Below, in pieces: positions 32,884 to 35,365 of a stretch of 35,365 nucleotides of DNA. A program made the position numbers and the translations under genes. Under the pieces are notes generated by a model. It did not search any database. It was not told where the DNA came from and saw only the letters and a list, made by a program, of their open reading frames with translations. Each line of letters begins with the position of its first letter. The stretch's first letter is position 1. The stretch comes from an uncultured Christensenella sp. (lineage in GTDB: Bacteria > Bacillota > Clostridia > Christensenellales > UBA3700): positions 1 to 35,365 of the forward strand of contig CAJTXS010000015.1 of the NCBI GenBank assembly GCA_910583735.1. Reading direction: 5' to 3'.

Positions 32884-32960
32884 GAGCCTGTAGCTCAGTT
32901 GGATAGAGCAACGGCCTTCTAAGCCGTGTGTCGGGGGTTCGAATCCCTTCAGGCTCGCCA
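32884..32960 (+). tRNA. tRNA-Arg (anticodon TCT)
   Basis: Acceptor GAGCCTG/CAGGCTC, anticodon arm ACGGC-CTTCTAA-GCCGT, T-loop TTCGAAT, GCCA end. It reads AGA/AGG codons, which are frequent in this genome. Confidence 0.97.
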
Positions 32961-32966
32961 TTATGC

Positions 32967-33043
32967 GGTGGGTATAGCTCAGTTGGCAGAGCGCAAGATT
33001 GTGGCTCTTGAGGCCGAGGGTTCGAATCCCTCTACTCACCCCA
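32967..33043 (+). tRNA. tRNA-His (anticodon GTG)
   Basis: Acceptor GTGGGTA/TACTCAC with the extra G at -1 (32967) opposite C73, as expected for tRNA-His. Anticodon arm CAAGA-TTGTGGC-TCTTG, CCA encoded. Confidence 0.96.
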
Positions 33044-33052
33044 CTACCGCAC

Positions 33053-33127
33053 AGGGGTATCGCCAAGCGGTAAGGCAACAGACTTTGACTCTGTTATTCG
33101 TAGGTTCGAATCCTGCTACCCCTGCCA
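33053..33127 (+). tRNA. tRNA-Gln (anticodon TTG)
   Basis: Acceptor AGGGGTA/TACCCCT, anticodon arm ACAGA-CTTTGAC-TCTGT, T-loop TTCGAAT, GCCA end. Confidence 0.96.
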
Positions 33128-33149
33128 TTAGGGGATTACAGTGATTTAT

Positions 33150-33225
33150 TGGGGTGTAGCCAAGCGGTAAGGCATCGGACTCTGACTCCGACACTTCGGG
33201 GGTTCAAATCCCTCCACCCCAGCCA
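33150..33225 (+). tRNA. tRNA-Gln (anticodon CTG)
   Basis: Acceptor TGGGGTG/CACCCCA, anticodon arm TCGGA-CTCTGAC-TCCGA, T-loop TTCAAAT, GCCA end. It is adjacent to the TTG isoacceptor with a related body. Confidence 0.95.
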
Positions 33226-33277
33226 TTACGTCTCTACCGAAGCTGTAGGTTGATTTTGGGAAACTGACTCAAAATCC

Positions 33278-33306
33278 TTGCAATTAGTCGCCAAGTGGGC
33301 TATAAT
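33278..33306 (+). promoter_or_regulatory. Promoter of the second tRNA group
   Basis: TTGCAA (33278-33283), 17 bp, TATAAT (33301-33306), 13 nt before tRNA-Lys. GATTTTG/CAAAATC (about 33253-33276) forms a 7-bp inverted repeat just upstream. Confidence 0.75.
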
Positions 33307-33319
33307 ATCTAAGGTTTAC

Positions 33320-33395
33320 GACCTATTAGCTCAGTCGGTAGAGCACATGACTTTTAATCATGGTGTCCCGGGTTCGAATCCCGGATGGGTCACCA
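33320..33395 (+). tRNA. tRNA-Lys (anticodon TTT)
   Basis: Acceptor GACCTAT/ATGGGTC, anticodon arm ATGA-CTTTTAA-TCAT with one further pair, T-loop TTCGAAT, ACCA end. Confidence 0.96.
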
Positions 33396-33410
33396 CTTAT
33401 AAGTTATCTT

Positions 33411-33494
33411 GCGGATGTGGCGGAATTGGCAGACGCGCTAGACTTAGGATCTAGTGTCCTGGACGTGGGAGTTCGAGTCTCTTCATCCGCACCA
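33411..33494 (+). tRNA. tRNA-Leu (anticodon TAG)
   Basis: 84 nt with a long variable arm (class II). Acceptor GCGGATG/CATCCGC, anticodon loop CTTAGGA between TAGA and TCTA, ACCA end. Confidence 0.97.
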
Positions 33495-33504
33495 CCTGCG
33501 ACAT

Positions 33505-33580
33505 GCGGGAGTGGCTCAGTTGGTAGAGCGTCGCCTTGCCAAGGCGAAGGTCGCGGGTTCGAACCCCGTCTCCCGCTCCA
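33505..33580 (+). tRNA. tRNA-Gly (anticodon GCC)
   Basis: Acceptor GCGGGAG/CTCCCGC, anticodon arm TCGCC-TTGCCAA-GGCGA, T-loop TTCGAAC, TCCA end. Confidence 0.97.
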
Positions 33581-33595
33581 ATTAATAGATAATAT

Positions 33596-33671
33596 GCACC
33601 CTTAGCTCAGTTGGTAGAGCAACTGACTCTTAATCAGTGGGTCCAGGGTTCGAGTCCCTGAGGGTGCACCA
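33596..33671 (+). tRNA. tRNA-Lys (anticodon CTT)
   Basis: Acceptor GCACCCT/AGGGTGC, anticodon arm ACTGA-CTCTTAA-TCAGT, T-loop TTCGAGT, ACCA end. Last tRNA of the group; the AT-rich cassette begins right after it. Confidence 0.97.
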
Positions 33672-33673
33672 CT

Positions 33674-33726
33674 AATAACCTAATTCGAATACTTACTGAA
33701 AGTATCGGGTTAGGTTATTTTCTTTT
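33674..33726 (+). terminator. Terminator of the tRNA operon
   Basis: Long stem AATAACCTAA / TTAGGTTATT closing an inner ATACTT/AAGTAT hairpin, followed by TTCTTTT. The 5' arm contains the 14-bp sequence that recurs inverted at 34772-34785. Confidence 0.75.
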
Positions 33727-33775
33727 ATATGCAAATTTAAGCGCAAGCACCATTTTGAGTTTGCCTATAATACAG

Positions 33776-33810
33776 TTGAAAATAAAGTGAATTTGTGATA
33801 CATTATTTTT
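33776..33810 (+). promoter_or_regulatory. Promoter predicting a leaderless mRNA for the kinase-GNAT pair
   Basis: TTGAAA (33776-33781), 17 bp, TACATT (33799-33804), then 6 nt to the ATG at 33811. No SD is present. Confidence 0.6.
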
Positions 33811-34320
33811 ATGGTAATTTTAATTTCGGGAACAACGCATACGGGCAAAACAGCTTTATCGCAACGGCTTATGGAAAAATATAAAATTCCGTATTTTTCT
33901 ATTGACCATTTAAAAATGGGGTTAATCAGAAGCGGTAAAACTTCGCTTACGGTAAATGACGATAAAGGACTAACGCCGTATCTGTGGTCGATAGTAAAGG
34001 AAATGATAAAGACTGCAATAGAGAACAAACAAAATATTATAATAGAAGGTTGCTATATTCCATTTGATTGGCAAAAAGATTTTGACGAAAGTTACTTGCA
34101 GGAAATCAATTTTTTTTGTCTTATTATGACTACCGAATATATCGAAAATAACTTTTCGGAAATTTTAAAATTCGAAAGTATTATTGAAAAGCGTATTACA
34201 CCCGACATAAACAAGGCTGATTTGATAGAAGACAATAAAACAAATTTAAAACTTTGTAAAGAATATGATTTGGAATATATCTTAATTGATAAAAATTACA
34301 AAATAGAAATTGAGTTATGA
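33811..34320 (+). CDS. P-loop nucleotide/small-molecule kinase-like protein
   Basis: A 169-aa P-loop NTPase starting MVILISGTTHTGKTAL, with a Walker A motif GTTHTGKT (7-14), YFSIDHLKMG after it and NIIIEGCYIPFDW at the Walker-B-like strand. The layout resembles small kinases such as adenylate kinase-like, chloramphenicol-phosphotransferase-like or zeta-toxin-like proteins; the substrate cannot be told. It overlaps the GNAT gene by 4 nt (ATGA). Codon use is AT-rich and unlike the native genes upstream, which suggests recent acquisition. Confidence 0.75.
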   Translation: MVILISGTTHTGKTALSQRLMEKYKIPYFSIDHLKMGLIRSGKTSLTVNDDKGLTPYLWSIVKEMIKTAIENKQNIIIEGCYIPFDWQKDFDESYLQEINFFCLIMTTEYIENNFSEILKFESIIEKRITPDINKADLIEDNKTNLKLCKEYDLEYILIDKNYKIEIEL

Positions 34321-34769
34321 TTATACGACAATATAAAAATAAAGATTGCGATATAGTGTCAAAATTATTTTATGAAACAGTCCATTCCGTCAACGCAAAA
34401 GACTATACGGTGGAACAACTTTCAGTTTGGGCAAATAATGCCGACAGCTTAAAAATACGGCACGACGATTTATTAAATCAAAATACTTTAATTGCTGAAA
34501 TGAACGGCGTAATTATAGGTTTTGGTAGTATCGATAAATCGGGTTGCTTAGACTTGCTTTTTGTACACAAAGATTATCAAAAACAAGGCGTTGCCACAGC
34601 TTTATGTAATGGATTAGAGAAAGATTTATCAATAATAAAGACTTATTCTTCAATTACTGCAAAGCCGTTTTTTGAAAGGCGTGGGTATGTCGTAGTTAAA
34701 GCACAAGAAGTAGAGCGTTTAGGCGTTAAACTGAAAAACTATGAAATGCAAAAGAAAAACGCAACCTAA
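34317..34769 (+). CDS. GNAT family N-acetyltransferase
   Basis: 150 aa. Acetyl-CoA binding motif A is clear in LDLLFVHKDYQKQGVATALC, and the C-terminal SSITAKPFFERRGYVVVKAQ is the usual last strands of GNATs of the YafP group. The substrate (small molecule, peptide or protein) is unknown. It is coupled to the kinase by an ATGA overlap and shares its AT-rich composition. A stop codon lies inside a hairpin at 34761-34786, and a strong plus-strand terminator follows at 34829. Confidence 0.88.
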   Translation: MIIRQYKNKDCDIVSKLFYETVHSVNAKDYTVEQLSVWANNADSLKIRHDDLLNQNTLIAEMNGVIIGFGSIDKSGCLDLLFVHKDYQKQGVATALCNGLEKDLSIIKTYSSITAKPFFERRGYVVVKAQEVERLGVKLKNYEMQKKNAT

Positions 34770-34786
34770 TATTCGAATTAGGTTGC
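34745..34786 (-). terminator. Minus-strand terminator of the recombinase remnant
   Basis: GCAACCTAAT / ATTAGGTTGC (34761-34786, loop ATTCGA) is a perfect 10-bp stem, followed on the minus strand by GTTTTTCTTTT. The plus side has no T run. Confidence 0.7.
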
Positions 34787-34828
34787 GTGTGGCGCACCAT
34801 TACGGGCGTATAAGAACACCCGGATAGA

Positions 34829-34858
34829 GAAACCGAGTTTTCGGTTTCTTTTTCTTTT
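34829..34858 (+). terminator. Terminator of the kinase-GNAT operon
   Basis: GAAACCGA (34829-34836) / TCGGTTTC (34841-34848) with loop GTTT, then TTTTTCTTTT. Confidence 0.85.
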
Positions 34859-35365
34859 GCGCTGTTTTCGTCCGCACAACCACTCCCTTTGGGGTAATCG
34901 GGGAAAATCAAGTTCATAAGCAATTCGTTCTTTTGTCCGCTTTTCAGATTGAAAAGCACTTTCATTTTATCGTCGTACAGCACAACACGATAAATAAACG
35001 TGTCAATTAGTGCCTTGCGGTTTTTCGTCTTGGTATAGTCCAACGTGCGGAAATGCTGTAACCACTTGCGAATATCGTCATAATGGTAATTGATTTGCAA
35101 CGCCTTTTCGCTCTCGATTGTAGCGTTCAGCTCGGCGTTCTCTTTCTCTTAAAAGTGTGTCGGCAATATTGCCTCTAATAAGGGCTGGCATAAGTTTGTT
35201 AATCGCGTTTTGATTATCTGCTCATTCGCGCCGTCTGCGCGTGTGCGGACTGCGGCTTAAAAATTTTGTTGTTCGCTTTGGTGCTTACCGTCTTAACCAG
35301 CCAAAAATGCCGCCGCAGGCAAATTGTCAAGGGTTTGCGCCGTAGGCGACGACGGTTTTATGCCT
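34859..35365 (-). pseudogene. Large serine recombinase, degraded C-terminal remnant
   Basis: The minus strand encodes a typical C-terminal part of large serine recombinases: ENAELNATIESEKAL (35139-35098), then DDIRKWLQHFRTLD and RKALIDTFIYRVVLYDDKMKV. The N-terminal catalytic domain is not in the window. An in-frame stop lies at 35149-35151, just upstream of the conserved part; the fragment further upstream (about 35160-35365) has several stops and resembles the family only after frame changes. The open frame also runs on through two terminator hairpins at its end, so the native stop is lost. It is therefore a relic of an integrative element, next to the tRNA cluster. Confidence 0.75.

Larger units (their letters stand above)
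33677..34785. mobile_element. AT-rich cassette bounded by a 14-bp inverted repeat
   Basis: AACCTAATTCGAAT at 33677-33690 is exactly inverted at 34772-34785. The right copy, read directly, is also AACCTAATATTCGAAT, the same with a 2-bp insertion. Between them lie the kinase and GNAT genes, much richer in A+T than the rest of the window, beside a recombinase relic and directly downstream of tRNA-Lys. An insertion is inferred; the ends are not proven. Confidence 0.5.

Overview
The window looks like chromosomal DNA from an uncultured, anaerobic, Clostridia-like Firmicute; I cannot resolve the order. Evidence: Shine-Dalgarno-led genes, an FMN riboswitch with an intrinsic terminator, pyruvate formate-lyase with its activase, a YdbC/PC4 protein, tRNA genes that encode CCA, and a serine-recombinase remnant. 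The native genes use many ATA (Ile) and AGA/AGG (Arg) codons. The last ~1.6 kb is clearly more AT-rich and looks acquired.

Layout. 1-707: C-terminal end of a membrane-anchored surface protein with Ig-like repeats. 782-2826 (minus): an FMN-riboswitch operon with a RibU-like riboflavin transporter and an APH-fold small-molecule kinase. 3034-4930: an acetyltransferase-only GlmU and GlmM (amino-sugar supply for the cell wall). 5132-8291 (minus): TetR regulator, P1-family (S58) peptidase and a GH29 alpha-L-fucosidase. 8824-17034: an arginine cluster, argG-argH, argC-argJ-argB-argD and argF. It covers glutamate to arginine by the ArgJ acetyl-recycling route, lacking only carbamoyl-phosphate synthesis. 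Three phased ARG-box-like sites precede the argG promoter. 17553-18170: a SAP-like protein. 18603-21571: pflB-pflA with an inverted repeat over the promoter. 22076-23265: a C-GCAxxG-C-C family protein and a YccF-like membrane protein. 23584-26685: a cytoplasmic GH2 beta-galactosidase. 26820-27044: YdbC. 27529-29007: a CPA2-type cation/proton antiporter preceded by an unexplained structured segment. 29172-32439: a transglutaminase-fold lipoprotein overlapping an AlkD-type DNA repair gene. 32804-33671: nine tRNA genes. 33674-35365: an AT-rich cassette (P-loop kinase and GNAT acetyltransferase) next to a broken large serine recombinase.

Functionally the window combines amino-acid biosynthesis, fermentation of pyruvate to formate and acetyl-CoA, intracellular use of fucosides and galactosides, and cell-envelope supply. 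The most unusual signals are regulatory. Three genes have a -10 box exactly 6 nt before the start codon, which predicts leaderless mRNAs. Several operators or palindromes overlap promoters. A kinase of unknown substrate lies under FMN control.
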